64,000 bases of DNA, taken from assembly GCA_029641185.1 (NCBI GenBank), contig JAPWGK010000020.1, positions 795,239 through 859,238 on the forward strand, read 5' to 3'. Every line of letters begins with the position of its first letter. The stretch's first letter is position 1. Made by a program: the position numbers and the translations under genes. Of the stretch, positions 36,440-48,099 are shown piece by piece. The stretch comes from Pseudofabraea citricarpa. Its lineage: Eukaryota > Ascomycota > Leotiomycetes > Helotiales > Dermateaceae. The notes under the pieces are model-generated. The model had not been told where the DNA came from and searched no databases. It saw only the letters and a list, made by a program, of their open reading frames with translations.

Positions 36440-37068
36440 ATTGCTATTGTAAGGCGCGCCACTGCAGGACATCTCTGAGCGTTCTTGAGGATAGGGTTTG
36501 GAGGGGGGTTTGTTTTGCTTTGCCATGTAGCTAGCTGTATTTGTACTCGGAGGCCGCGGACGGGTTGAAGCCTTGTTTTTTTTTCTGAGCCATGCTTTCT
36601 TCGTTAATCGTGGTACTGTACGTATGATTGGCGATTGCAACTGAGCGGTTATCTACTTTATCTCCCATCGAATACGATTTTGATGTATGTTAGGTAGCAA
36701 GAAAAGTCATTGAAAGGTGTATAATAAGGATGAAGGTTCTATGTGATGACTCCTTGGAGATCTATATATCCTGGCAGTTATAAAGCTCTTGGCTCGACTT
36801 TGCTTAGCTCTCCTCTGCTCATCACACAAAACTGCGATTTTAAATCATCATACGCATTACAAAAACCCTCTCTTCATTAGAGCGATGCTACATGCTATCA
36901 CAAAACTCCTTGCGCCATGCGTGCGCTGTTATACAAGACGGCCAAAACGGCAACGCCTCAATTCCATAATTCATAAACCCCATCCCATGCCCCTGTATTC
37001 TAATATTAATATGCATCGTTTATCTCCTCATCCCATGCGAATGCTATTGTTTGTTGCTCGCTCCCCTC
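36440..37068. other. Intergenic, convergent 3' ends
   Basis: 3' sides of the Eis1-like and Sfk1-like genes. No coding content or structured RNA is recognised. Confidence 0.5.
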
Positions 37069-38028
37069 CTAAAAATTACGGGCCACGGCAGGTTTGGGCC
37101 TCTCGACGCCGTCGGCTTGAGCATTGGTTAATGTTCGCTCGCTGTCGACTGTATTCCTGTCGCCGCGGTAGACGCGTGCATCGCTGATACCGTCATTGGC
37201 TTCAAGTTGCATCTCAGTCTGGGCGTTGGCGAATCGGCGATTCTTGGTGTGGACTGCGGGGAGCAGATCGTGGAAGAACGACAAGACGTAGAAGGTAAAA
37301 ATGAAGGCGATGGCCCACTCCAGAATGGCAGCGGCGTTATACATCTCTCTCAAATTGCAGACGCCGAATCCAATGGCTAGACCTAGCTCAATGATGATGA
37401 ACGCTAGCTTGATCCAGAATGATCTTCGGAGTACGGCGTGCTCGCGGAAGTCTAGAAGATTGTTAGTACGGAAATTTGGCGATGGAAGAAACTAAGGGAC
37501 ACTAACGGATTCCTAAACGCTGGTACTCCCAACAGATGAAGACTGCACTGATCACGTAGCCTCCAATAAACAGGGCCAGCATGATGTTGTGTGTCCGGTT
37601 GTAGCGGAGGGTGTCAAAGATACTCAGAAGGATCAGACCCGCAGTCCCAACCAGTGCGGCGACCATTGACAATCCAGCTAAGACCTTCTCGGTGAGAGTA
37701 GTATTCCTCGCCAGACGACCCGTATGTCGAAGCCATCGCTCTGAAATAAAAGAGAGATCCAGAAAGACCGTCGTTACACATGCGCCGGCGATAAACAAGG
37801 GCTTCAGCGACGATGCGCCCACGTCTGAAATATATGCGATCGATTGTGTTGGATCCATGGACGCGTATTGTGGCTGTCCGTCAACGTTCCATCTTATGAG
37901 CAGACCGAGCAGCATCCCGAGCCATGTTAATGCTGAAATGACCGGGAAGACCTGTGCGATGTTTGTTAGTATGGCGTGGTTGTTGGAGCGGCAGAGCAGG
38001 ACTTACCCAGTATGAAATCCCCCACATG
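37069..38028 (-). CDS. Frag1/DRAM/Sfk1-family membrane protein
   Basis: Exons 38028-38008, 37951-37507 and 37451-37069 give 282 residues. The family (Pfam Frag1, PF10277) includes yeast Sfk1, a plasma-membrane partner of the PI 4-kinase Stt4 and regulator of lipid asymmetry, and animal DRAM and PGAP2/FRAG1. Seen: start MWGISYWVFPVISALTWLGM, which is the family's usual N-terminal helix, an exposed loop to about residue 65, then further helices totalling about six, with GAGACVTT-like and YQRLGIHFREHAVLRRSFW segments typical of fungal members. The tail is hydrophilic. The first exon is only 21 nt, so this start depends on correct splicing; phase and family match both support it. Divergent from the Cdk7-like gene. 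Confidence 0.87.
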
Positions 38029-38798
38029 ATGATATTGATGTTGATGTGCGCAAATGCTAGATATGTTCTATTGTTGTTGCTTCGGAGAGGAAAGCGTCCT
38101 GGACATGAAAAGAGGACGGTGTGGTGGTCGCGTGCCTATGTTGGCGAGAGGAAGATATAAGATTGGACTGGGCAGCGAGAGATTAAAAACAAATTAAAGA
38201 GACTGGAGTAGTGTGCTAAGTTTCTGAGGTATGTCCGGGCGGACTTACTGGAGAAAAGATGCGTGTTTTTTCCTTCTCTTCCTTCTAGGCTTTCGTGGAA
38301 TAGTGCTTGACTGACATCATTGTTTCGAGGCGGAGCGAGGGTGACGCGCACAGAGCACATCTAAGGTTTGTAATTTGCGATGTGGTTGGTGCTTGCAGAG
38401 GGAAGAAGTGGGAATAATCTGATGCTACCGATCTTCCGAATCCTGGTGATTACATCATTGTTGACACCGGCAATGGCGTCGCTTCCCGGAGAAGGCGCTG
38501 AGGCGTATCTCGTACACTACAGGTACTTAATGTATAAATATTATGCACGATGCACGATACACAAGACAAGGTGCTGGTAATAGTCACGTGGAGTAGCGCC
38601 CCTCTCTATCGCACTATCGCAATATCACAGCCTCGCATCGACATAATTGATCTACCTACCATGCATCTATGGTAGGGACCATGTGCTGCGTGCTTCCCTT
38701 TCCCTAAATTACCCTCAACGTGACAGTGGAGTGCGCTTCACTATTTCAGTACCGCTTCATCACCAGTCCTACCTACTATCGCTCCCACGATAACGACA
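38029..38798. promoter_or_regulatory. Divergent upstream region, Sfk1-like / Cdk7-like
   Basis: 770 bases between opposite starts. A CACGTG palindrome lies at 38585-38590, nearer the kinase gene. No TATA box is obvious. Confidence 0.5.
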
Positions 38799-40059
38799 AT
38801 GGCGGTTTCCCCACTGATTGTACCCCAGGCATCTGCTGAGAAGGCTGGCACGGCACGATCCAAATTGTCGAGTACCACGACTCAGCCATCGACAAGTACG
38901 TCCGACCTTGCGCAGGTCAGCAATGGCGCGGGTCATGATCTGGCCGAGCAGATGAATGAAGAAGAGAAGCGCAAATATGTCAAAGGTCCGCCTACACGCG
39001 TCACGTCACACAAACAACGTTATCTAACAGGGCTTTCATGTAGGCAAGAAACTCGGTGAGGGAACATACGCCAACGTCTACCTCGGCCACCTCCGAGATG
39101 ATCCTAAAACCCTCGTGGCCATCAAGAAGATCAAGATCCAGAAGGAGTACACTGAGGGTATGGCACCGGACGCGGTGAGAGAGCTCAAACATCTGCAAGA
39201 AATATCCCACCCGAATATCATCTCCCTCCTGTCCGTCTTCTCCTCCAAAGATCAAAACCTCAATCTCGTTCTCGAATTTCTCCCCCTCGGTGATCTAGAA
39301 ATGCTTATAAAGGACGTCGAAGGCGTGCGTTACGGTGCTGCTGATATTAAAGCTTGGATGGGAATGCTCAGTCGAGCGATTTGGTTCTGCCATGAGAATT
39401 TCATCCTACATCGAGATATCAAGCCTAACAATTTGCTGATTGCCGCTGATGGGGAGGTGAAACTTGCAGATTTCGGTCTCGCGCGATCGTTTTCTGACCC
39501 GTATCGAATCATGACTTCGAATGTCATTACTCGTTGGTATCGCCCTCCTGAGCTCTTATTTGGTGCCAAACACTATTCCGGTGCGGTTGATATTTGGTCG
39601 GTGGGCCTCGTATTTGCAGAACTAGTAATTCGCATGCCCTATCTCGCAGGAGATACAGAAATGCATCAGGTCAACCTTATATGTCAAGCCATTGGGACCC
39701 CGACAGAGGAAAACTGGCCTGGGGTGAGCAAACTCCCCGAGTACACCGTCCCAGACCCTCCGAATCCGATACGTGGTCGAGATCAATACTTGGGCACCTT
39801 TGGAACAGCAGGACAAGAGGGAGTAGACCTACTTATGGCCATGTTAATACTTGATCCTCGGAAAAGAATCACGGCCAGGGAGGTGTTGCAGCACCCCTGG
39901 TGGGCGAGCGAGCCCAAGCCAACAAGGAAGCAGGATCTCCCCAAAAAGGGCGGGGGTGCTGAGAAGCTAGGAGAGGATCTGAAGCGGCGACCTGGTATTC
40001 TTGACGATGAAAGAGGCGCAAACGTTGCAAGAAAACTAGACTTTGGGGGAATGAAATGA
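38799..40059 (+). CDS. Cyclin-dependent kinase, Cdk7/Kin28 type
   Basis: Exons 38799-38985 and 39044-40059 give 400 residues. Cdk7 (Kin28) is the TFIIH kinase that phosphorylates the RNA polymerase II C-terminal domain and, in some fungi, activates other CDKs. Seen: glycine loop GEGTYANVYLG, Lys90 in VAIKKIK, the cyclin-facing helix DAVRELKHLQ in place of PSTAIRE, Asp187 in HRDIKPNN, DFGLARSF, and activation-loop Thr220 before VITRWYRPPELLFGAKHY, the closest match being to Kin28/Cdk7. A disordered Ser/Thr-rich extension of about 60 residues precedes the kinase domain and is longer than in yeast. The intron donor is GTCCGC, a weak site, but both phase and homology require it. The C-tail is basic and ends RKLDFGGMK. 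Confidence 0.9.
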
Positions 40060-40820
40060 TGAGAGCAAGTTTACCAGCAAAATATACGTGCTACGGCACG
40101 CGAGGACATAATAGTACGAGAATTACACCATTTACTATTAACATTTGATTATATGGTTCGTTTTCTTTCCCATCACTGATGAAAATTGTGTTGCTTACTC
40201 TATGACTTAGGATCTGGTACTGATTAGACCACCTTGGTTTGGAAACTTTGCTAGCCAACTCTGACACAAAACTGCGATCAGCTATCTAGTATGCTCTATC
40301 ATAATACTACTCAAGTGCGTAGTGCGCATTAGCGGCTACCAGCGGTTCTCATATTGAAAGAGGTTCAGACAGTCACTTATCCTGAGTCGCAAGATCCTAC
40401 TCTCTATGATCATGAAAGCCAGCAATAGGAAAGACAGCTTGTTCCAACGCAACTTAGCAACTTAGCACACGTGAAGTTTTGACAAGTGTTAGTTCAGCTC
40501 TTTTTTCCTTTCTTTTTCCAGATTTCCAGATTTCAAAAAAGTTTCTCAATTGCGCAACCAATACCTAACTGTAAATTCAATTCTCTTCGCTCATGAATAT
40601 TTTGCAAACAAAGTTTTTATTGAAACCCCCTTTCTTGTTGAAAGAAAGAGGAGATCATATATACATACGAACTACCTGCGTACAGCCTTCCAGAGACTCT
40701 TCAACCAATTGAGACAAGAAAAGAAGAAGAAGCAAACAATGGAAGAAAGAAGATTGTTCAAGCCAGCAAACCAGGTCTCTTGTCATTCCAAATCTCCCTG
40801 GCCCAGTTCCCGTCATGTGC
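40060..40820. other. Intergenic, convergent 3' ends
   Basis: 3' sides of the kinase and cutinase genes. AT content rises here but CA and TG remain common, so it is not RIP-affected. No gene is seen. Confidence 0.5.
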
Positions 40821-41665
40821 CTACATCTTCTTTGCCTGTGCACCCCTAATTTTGCCCGTGAGGAAAGCAAGTGCTTCTGGGACTCTGCGGACATAATCAA
40901 GATGGGGAGCTAGAATGGTAAGAGTGCCTTGGCAAACTGCGTCCCCAGTGTTGCAGATCACGAGTACCTTGTCTCGTGGGAAGTTGGGAATTTGTCCATT
41001 ATCCTGCAAGTTCTGGGTGTCTCCATAAGTGACCACTCCAGCGATCTGATTCTTTACATTTTGGGGAAGATCTTCAATGGCGCGGTGAGTAAGGGCAGCG
41101 CCTTGGCTGCAAGGCTTTGTTAGCAACGCAGTTTCAAATATGCCAGGAATCAAGTTACCTGTAGCCGCCTGCCACAAGGACGGAGTTTGGGCATCTGGAA
41201 GAAGCTGAGAGAAGCAAATCCTCCATTTCTTGGATACCTGCAGGGTCCGCGCCTCCAGGGAGGAAATTGGTCGAGAGCAATGCAGCGTAGTCGATTCCCT
41301 CAACCGCAACACTTGCGTCGCCAAAAGCATCTTTCAGGCCCTGGCCAGTTGGAGGACCAACCGTGCTACCCTAATATATTGTGAGTTGCAAAAAGTTTGC
41401 CTCTCCCGAGAAAACGTACCAGATTTCCGACTTCGGTCGAGCCACGGGCAAAGAAAAAGATGATGTCTCTACAGCCACCAAGTGTGTACTCGTTCTCTGT
41501 GATACCAACACTACTGCCAATTTGGCGAGATTGGATCAGAGCATTGTTGAGTTCTCGAGCTTCGAGTTGACGGGCCTTAGCCTGGCCAGCATCAATTGAA
41601 TCAGCTTCGAATGGTACCGCAATGACGAAGCTCGCAAACAAGGGAAGGATGAATGCAGTCTTCAT
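40821..41665 (-). CDS. Secreted cutinase (carbohydrate esterase family 5)
   Basis: Exons 41665-41420, 41370-41159 and 41106-40821 give 247 residues. Cutinases hydrolyse the ester bonds of plant cutin outside the cell. Seen: a signal peptide at about 1-17 (MKTAFILPLFASFVIA), a propeptide, then GGCRDIIFFFARGSTEVGN, TVGPPTG, NFLPGG, the nucleophile elbow GYSQGAAL with Ser153 (its codon is split by intron 2), Asp208 in GDAVC and His221 in APHLDY, completing the triad. Four cysteines fit the two conserved disulfides. The frame extends upstream to an ATG at 41755, but that would bury the signal peptide, so I start at 41665. A TATA box lies 129 bases upstream of the start. Fits a plant-associated or saprotrophic life. 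Confidence 0.94.
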
Positions 41666-43708
41666 GATGTTGAATGATAAAGTTGTTTGGGCCAAGGCTT
41701 GAGCAAGAGCGAGAGTGGTAGAGAATGTAAAGATATCCAAGGTGACTTGTTGCACTAATCGATCAAGAGCTCGTTGGGCTGGTCAGATGGCCACTTATAT
41801 ACACTTGAGCTATCAGGCTCCGTTGTCCAAGAGAGAGCTCATCTTGGTGCGAACGAGGTTGCCAGCCTCGGTAAAGTCGTATGGTCTTGAGGGGATATTT
41901 TCTTCTAGGAGATTTCCTAACATGACTTGCTCATTTTCCCATGTATTAAACATAGTGATTAGGCTCGGCTGTGGACAAGGGATTTGAAATAGAGCAGGTG
42001 AACAGGCGAGAAGGTTAGCAGATGAGGTGGCCAAGCTTAAGATGCCAGCTTTGCTTGCAGTATTAGGTAGTTTACTTTGTACCACGAGGAAGCACTTTCC
42101 TTGCTTTCATCGCTACGAAGTCCTTTTGAGGCCATCAGAGTCGCGATTGGCTACGGTTCTTAAACGCCTCGGTACGCCTGAGCCATCTCCACCTACCATC
42201 ACCCTGGCTTAGACAAGAAACTTGTTGCCAAGAAACATGGAGAGCAGACCGCATGCAGCTCGTTATGCATTGCATATTGTGCCATTTTGAGAATGCGGGG
42301 AATCGCAGTCACTCAGTTCGGACCTGCGATAAGATTGAGCATCTGCCGTTACAACTCAGTATCTTGGCGACCTGTTTGCAGTAGCGATGCAATCTTGGGG
42401 TCAGATGCGCTGTCGATTGTGGAGAAGCAGAGCAGCCGAGGTAACATTCAATAGCCACTCTATGACAGAGTTGATCCATCCGTTTCAGAGACTGTTTTTG
42501 TAAATACGGAGCGGTGGGTTGGCAACCACTTCGATGCTTAGAACGCGAAATCATCTGCCGTCTCAGCAACTTGTGGAGGGAACCTGTTTTGGCTACTCTT
42601 CTATGCCTTTTGCTGAATGCCATCTTTCGCTATCTCGAAAAGACGAATCTACTTCAGCCTATTCATTGCCTCTTAATCCACAACACATATAGCACTACTT
42701 GACGGCTACAAATCGAAATACGAGTACCACCATTGTGTCTAAGTAAAGGTCTCTATATGTATTTACTTGCTGCAATTTGTAGATGGTCTTCTCATAAACA
42801 ATGCAATACAATGAGTAGACAATTGCAGTGTTGGCAAGTCAAAGAACTTCCAAGCAACCTCCATGTTGTGATACCACTCATCTGAATTTCTTGACCTATC
42901 ACTTGAAGCCCGTCCAATGACCTCGGACGAGCTCGACTTCTAGAAGGTCTGTGTGCTCCTCCCTGCATACACGGACAGGCCCAGGTGGCCTCGTGCTCAG
43001 ATGGAAAAGCAACTTCGATGCTGTCCAGATCTTGAACTTACTGTACCAACTTATTTCGATTTACCTCGGGGCTCCAGGCGGGTAAAAAAAGCCATGCAGC
43101 ACCAAGCAATTGCGCCTCGGCCGTATTAAGAAATGGTCGCGAACTTTCCTCGGTCGGTCCTGATATGCATGAAGATCGGTGGGGTGCAGGAAGGGAGGGG
43201 AGGTAGGCTTGACAAGCCAATGCAGCAAGTCGAGTCAAACCATCAGCTGAATGCCGAAAAGTCTCTTCGCACCCAGGCCAGAGCTAGGCTAAGCCGCAGC
43301 CGTACAGTAGCTGAAAGGGACTGAGATGAGACGAAGAAGCCTTCTAGCTTCGGGAACTGGCCGAACCCCGCCGGTGCTCGCTTACTGTATTTCTACCTCT
43401 GCCAACCTCAGCCGACTTGGCGTTTTGATGCCCGTTTATGCCCCTGTGCGTAGTATCAAGTGACTGCTTTGTTGAAACTGCTGAGATGTAGTGAAGGGTT
43501 TGGGTGAGAAATGTGGATGTCTAAACCAACTTTCATGACCAGGAAATCAAAGAGCAAGTACATGACTGGTTAATCCATACTGACTTGAGACACCTTCAAC
43601 GTGCGTTTGCAATTACCTCAAGAACCATTAGGCATATATGTATATACACATGTTTGATATTTATATACTACGGCATTAAACTTTAAATACTATTACCATA
43701 CATACACC
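41666..43708. other. Intergenic
   Basis: About 2 kb between the cutinase start and the GH43 stop. No frame on either strand shows family resemblance. The left part carries the cutinase promoter; the right end is AT-rich 3' sequence of GH43. Confidence 0.5.
41794..41801 (-). promoter_or_regulatory. TATA box of the cutinase gene
   Basis: TATATAAG on the minus strand, 129 bases before the start codon, a normal distance for a fungal regulated gene. It supports the choice of start at 41665. Confidence 0.6.
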
Positions 43709-45698
43709 CTACTCTTCAGATGGATAAACCACAATCCGATCTAGATCGGCCCCTTTGAAATCAAAACCATTATCGAGGCCGCCTACAGTGATTGTATTAT
43801 TCCGGCCTTTCAGGAGTGTCAAATGGAGCGGCGTGGAAAGCAATATGCCTTTGTGCGTGTCGCGCTGGAAAAGTGTCTCCACATTCGACGTGTTGCCGTT
43901 GACGACCACACTGCTGACCCGTCGAAGCTGCCACTTGCCACCAATACGGTCAGGACTACCTCCAGCTATGCCTATCAGTTAGCAACGAAACCAAAATAAT
44001 CCATAGGGCCAACACTTACGTTGATCTCCAAATCCCATGTCGTCGGTGTCTAGATGTGAAATCCGTTAGCGAGCCAAACTCCACGTCTGTTGAGGGTCGA
44101 ACTCACTTTGATAGTAGAATGAAACCCATTGCGGTTTGCCTGTGCCTTCGATCCCCTCGAATGTCACGGTGCTGTCGTTTCCATAGATGCCCGTCACGAT
44201 GGTATTCCCGCTCGCGAAGTTGGCTTCTTGCTTGAAGGCATTTCCCTTGGTTTTGGCGTCTTTGCCAAGATATGTAGTACCTTCAATGGCTGTCCATTCG
44301 CCAGATTTACTTGCGATCCCGTTAGTATATTTGTTTGGATTATGTGTAGGCAGGACTTACACGTCTAAATCATATACGTCATGCCATGGCAACTCGAGCG
44401 CTTTTGCATCGTCGTCAATCTCCAGTGGAAGCCAAATGTATCGGCTCTCCCAGAGCGAGTTGGAGTCCCACTAAACCCGGGTTTTAGCATCAAGTGTTTA
44501 CTTAGATACAGCAACTTGGATGCACTTACCTGGTCGCCTAGATAGAGGTATGTCGTCTTCTTCTCCCCCACGATCCGCAAGGAAAAGCCAGACTGGGAGT
44601 TATACGTGCGAGTATTCAACGGAGCGATAATAAACGGCTGTGACCAAGGCCCGGCTAGGCTATCCGCTCGGAACGCCACGACATCTATGGACAATCATTA
44701 GACATATCGTTTCCACGTCGGGGTTCATATTTACTGTTTGGCCTGTAGCCGGTCTTGTGGCTCATCAAGGCGTAGTAGCTGGATTCCGTTTGAATTATCG
44801 TCGGCGCCTCGAGATCAAACTTGTCGAACCGGTGCACGACTTCCTCTAGACCACTGACCTCTTCGTCGAAACTCGTGATGTACACGTCTCGGCCTTCTTT
44901 GCGGTCCCCGTTGGAGTAGAGAGAATATGATCGGCCGTCTTTGTAATTAGTAAAGATGCCGAAATCTTGAGACCACTGTTCTTTTGGTGTTAGCGAGGAT
45001 TTCTTTTTCCGAGTAAAATCTCATTTGATGAGCACCCAGGTTCCAGGATTTGGCTCCTGAGGAGTTTAAAGAGTGAGGGCGGCCTTACGTTTCCGAGAGG
45101 TGACGTGGCGTTTACAAAGGTGTACGGCCCTCCAATGGTATCGGCTACTGCTAGGCCTTGAAGCAACAACCCATACGAAGAGTTATCAGCATGCCACCAC
45201 ATCTACAAGCCCATTAGTATATATGCCTCGGAGCCAAAGAAAAAAAGAAAGAAAAGAAGTGCCAAGATAGACGACATACATGATACTGGCTTGAAGATTC
45301 GCTATAAACAACCTTCGGTCTCTGAATAATAGCATCAGGCGAGATATATGGGTGGCCCTCAATTGGTTCTAATTCATGGCGAATTAGAAGACTTGTCCCG
45401 TCGTTTAGTTACTGGAGGAGAGTTTCCTCGCTAACGTACCGAGCGCGAGCCCATGATGTTCCCACGTCGCCAAGTCATCAGAACTATACACCGACACACC
45501 TCCACCTTCCTCTTGATTCTCGACTTTGTACTCGCCGAACCACCAGAACTTGCCCGTCTCGGGATCGATAGTAACGCCGCCCGCATGCGCGTTCACCAAA
45601 TTCCCATCCGTATCTCGCCATCTCGCTCCCGGCACGATCCACTTCGCCTGAACGACGGCGGCGAGCACGAGGCACGGGAGGAACTGCAACGCATACAT
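43709..45698 (-). CDS. Secreted glycoside hydrolase family 43 (exo-beta-1,3-galactanase type)
   Basis: Nine exons: 45698-45440, 45368-45280, 45202-45089, 44975-44735, 44684-44530, 44470-44361, 44309-44107, 44049-44020 and 43971-43709, giving 487 residues with all phases closing. GH43 enzymes are inverting five-blade propellers; the subgroup with this pattern removes galactose from beta-1,3-galactan side chains of plant arabinogalactan. Seen: signal peptide 1-18 (MYALQFLPCLVLAAVVQA), RWRDTDGNLVNAHAGGV, FWWFGEYK, GVSVYSSDDLATW, MWWHADNSSYGLLLQGLA, WSQDFGIFTNYKDG, LEAPTIIQ with the likely acid Glu, YALMSHKTGYRPNN, NTRTYNSQSGFSL and LYLGDQWDSNSLWESRYIWLP-type closure, plus a C-terminal beta domain of CBM35-like size. 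The 30-nt exon 8 is the riskiest piece, though it restores phase. Confidence 0.9.
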
Positions 45699-46478
45699 GA
45701 TTCAAGCCGGGAATGAATTTAGAACTGCACAAAAAGAGATTCCTAAGCGGCCCAATTCTCTCCTATGAACAAGGTAACATACTGGGCTCTTTATAAGTCA
45801 CAGCAGGGTAGCCAAGACCCCAGCCCGGGCCCTTTTACGCCGAAGCAATTTGCCCCGGCTTAGCGGAAGCGGGGTTCCAGGGCCAACAACCTCAACTTGA
45901 CGTTGTATTTTTTCCGTAAGAGGTCTTTCTGACGCTTGTCAGGCTGCTCTGTTCTCTGGGCCTTTTTTTCGCGTGCCAGTAGCATGTCCTTCGTACCTGC
46001 CTATGACTGCGTGGCTGGATCTCGTAGCGGTGTAGTGTGGAGTAGGGTCTTGTGTTCCTGGGACCTGAGCCGAGTAAACATGGCATGTCTTCCACGCACG
46101 TCTGTTTTTGAATAGCACGCACTTTTCGGGACGATTGCGATATTATTTGAGGAATCGCTACTGGAGGTGATATTGATTTCAGGTTTTTCTTTCAACGAGA
46201 GATAATAATATATAAGAGGCACGATTTCACAGACTCGCTTCTTCCCTCACCTCTGTTACCTACCGGTTTATCAAAATGATTAATTTAGGGTGCTAATTAG
46301 ATATTCATGTGCAGGATAACTCAGCCATTTGAGAGGAGAGAATGATTGATGTATCTAAGAGTGGTACTATCCACCTCACAAGTGAGAGTAATTTGATCAT
46401 CTTGTTCTAGCGACCCTTTAAAGAACCTGAATGTTGCTCACACTTTAGATTCCAGATTAAATACAATCGTTAATTATT
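45699..46478. other. Intergenic
   Basis: GH43 promoter on the left and the reductase 3' side on the right. No coding content is seen. Confidence 0.5.
45789..45795 (-). promoter_or_regulatory. TATA box of the GH43 gene
   Basis: TATAAAG on the minus strand, 91 bases upstream of the start codon, consistent with an inducible secreted-enzyme gene. Confidence 0.55.
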
Positions 46479-47785
46479 TTACTCATCTGCTGCAACCTCA
46501 ACCAATAATTTCCCTGTCACATAATTAGCATTTCTTCCTCTCTAGGGACTTCTATATGAAAGAAGAGCCTACCGGTATTTATGCCGTGGTACAAGTCGAC
46601 GAGACCCTGTTCCGCTGCGTTCAAACCGCCTTTGATGATTGTTTCTTTCCTCTGGAGTTTTCCTTCTAGAAGCCATTTCGTGAGCTCCTTTAATGCGCCA
46701 GGAAACTGAGATGTGTAGTCAAAAACAAGGAACCCTTGTAGTCTAAAAGACGTCAACGGAGAATCAAAACAATTGGGTGGTTTGAAGACTTACTTGATGC
46801 GATTAACAAAAACCATGCCGATGTTCTGGATGCTTGAAATTAGCATGAGAAGTCCTTCACATTTAGAAAATGACAAATACCTTTGGACCGACGGGTTCAG
46901 AAGAGTTGTATTGACTGATACCTGCGTGACAATTAGTGATGAGTACACGAGCGAGTGATAAGATATAAAAGGAGAGGAAGCCATACCTCCAGACATAACA
47001 AACCTAGCATGAGGCTTCGATCTCAACAAAGCCAAGTCTAAAACCTCTCCTCCCACATTATCAAAGAACACGTCAATCAAATCCTTCGTCTTCTCTCGAA
47101 ACTGATCTGCGAAATCAGCATCTTTGTAATTCAGCGCATCATCACAACCCAATTCTCTCAACCACTTGACTTTCTCCTCGCTCCCCGCAATACCTAGCAC
47201 CGTCGCGCCTTGCAATTTAGCAATCTGGCACGCAATACTACCTGTCGCGCCCGCTGCGCCAGATACAACGACAAAATCACCAGCTTTGACTTTGCCAATA
47301 TCCAAGACGCCAAAGTAAGCCGTGAGGCCCGTGAAGCCCAACGCGCCAAGGGTATCTGTGATCTTGCCGGTCTGTGGAAGTTCAATGATAGTGACATCTT
47401 TAGAGTCTAGAATGGCAAATTCGGTCCATCCGGCAATGCATCTAACATAAGCACCGGTGCTAAACCCCGCGGCTTTGCTGGCGATGATTTTGCCCATTGT
47501 AATGCCGCGCATCACCTCGCCTATTTTGACGGCCGGCATGTATGTGTCCGCTTCTGATCCCAAAGTTAGAGGATGTTATAAAGGAGGAAAGTAGAAAGTA
47601 CCATTGATCCAAGCTCTCATGGCAGGATCAAGAGATAGGCACTGAACTTTTACCAGGACTTGATCATTTTTGAGATCCTTCTCAGACAGAATCGGGTTTT
47701 CTTTGATGGAAAAGGTTTCTCCTGGCACGATGTCTGCCTTTGGACGCTGAGAGAGAACTACAGAGCTGTATGTTGATTGAGTCAT
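46479..47785 (-). CDS. Medium-chain NAD(P)H-dependent reductase (zinc-free, alkenal/prostaglandin reductase type)
   Basis: Six exons: 47785-47602, 47553-46987, 46921-46881, 46825-46794, 46742-46573 and 46513-46479, giving 342 residues. The family reduces the double bond of alpha,beta-unsaturated aldehydes and ketones with NADPH in the cytosol and has no zinc site. Seen: SLDPAMRAWIN in the catalytic domain, KIGEVMRGITMGKI, GLTAYFGVLDIGKVKAGD, the nucleotide-binding SGAAGATGSIACQIAKL at about residues 160-176, NYKDADF, IDVFFDNVGGEVLD, RFVMSGGISQYN and LQGFLVFDYTSQFP near the end, all in the order of the yeast Yml131w/plant double-bond reductase group. Three small exons (41, 32 and 35 nt) carry the C-terminal part; each keeps phase and family sequence. 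This is the last gene before the AT-rich block, whose edge lies about 235 bases upstream. Confidence 0.9.
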
Positions 47786-47860
47786 GATGATAGATAGTGA
47801 TGGAGATGAATTGGTTTCTGTGCGATTGATTCTATAGCTTTTGTACAGAATAGCAGCTAC

Positions 47861-47870
47861 CTTTTATATA
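47861..47870 (-). promoter_or_regulatory. TATA box of the reductase gene
   Basis: TATATAAAAG on the minus strand, 76 bases upstream of the start codon, a strong consensus match. Confidence 0.65.
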
Positions 47871-48099
47871 TTATACCCGAGAAAAACGGAACACTGCTGC
47901 TTGGAAATCAGGATTACTAATTATATGCACGAGGAGCCTAATTTTTCTATTTCCAAGGGTACCAGCCTATCACCTACGATTACGTACGTACTCGAGGGAT
48001 CGTGCCTCACCCGTCGCACGTGACGTAATACTTCGGTATAAGCTAGCCCTCCGGGGGCTCTGCGAGGTAATTATCTATATACTTCTTAGAAGGAGGTAC

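Noticed and set aside
41666..41755. 30-codon N-terminal extension of the cutinase
   Set aside because: It would place a non-signal stretch before a clear signal peptide and lies in the expected 5' UTR downstream of the TATA box.
1..48000. Secondary-metabolite cluster (two transporters, a reductase, a transcription factor)
   Set aside because: No core synthase, cyclase or P450 is present, and housekeeping genes are interspersed.
1..48000. tRNA or other structured RNA genes
   Set aside because: I looked for B-box-like and cloverleaf patterns by eye in the gaps and found none I could support. A tRNAscan-SE and Infernal run would settle it.
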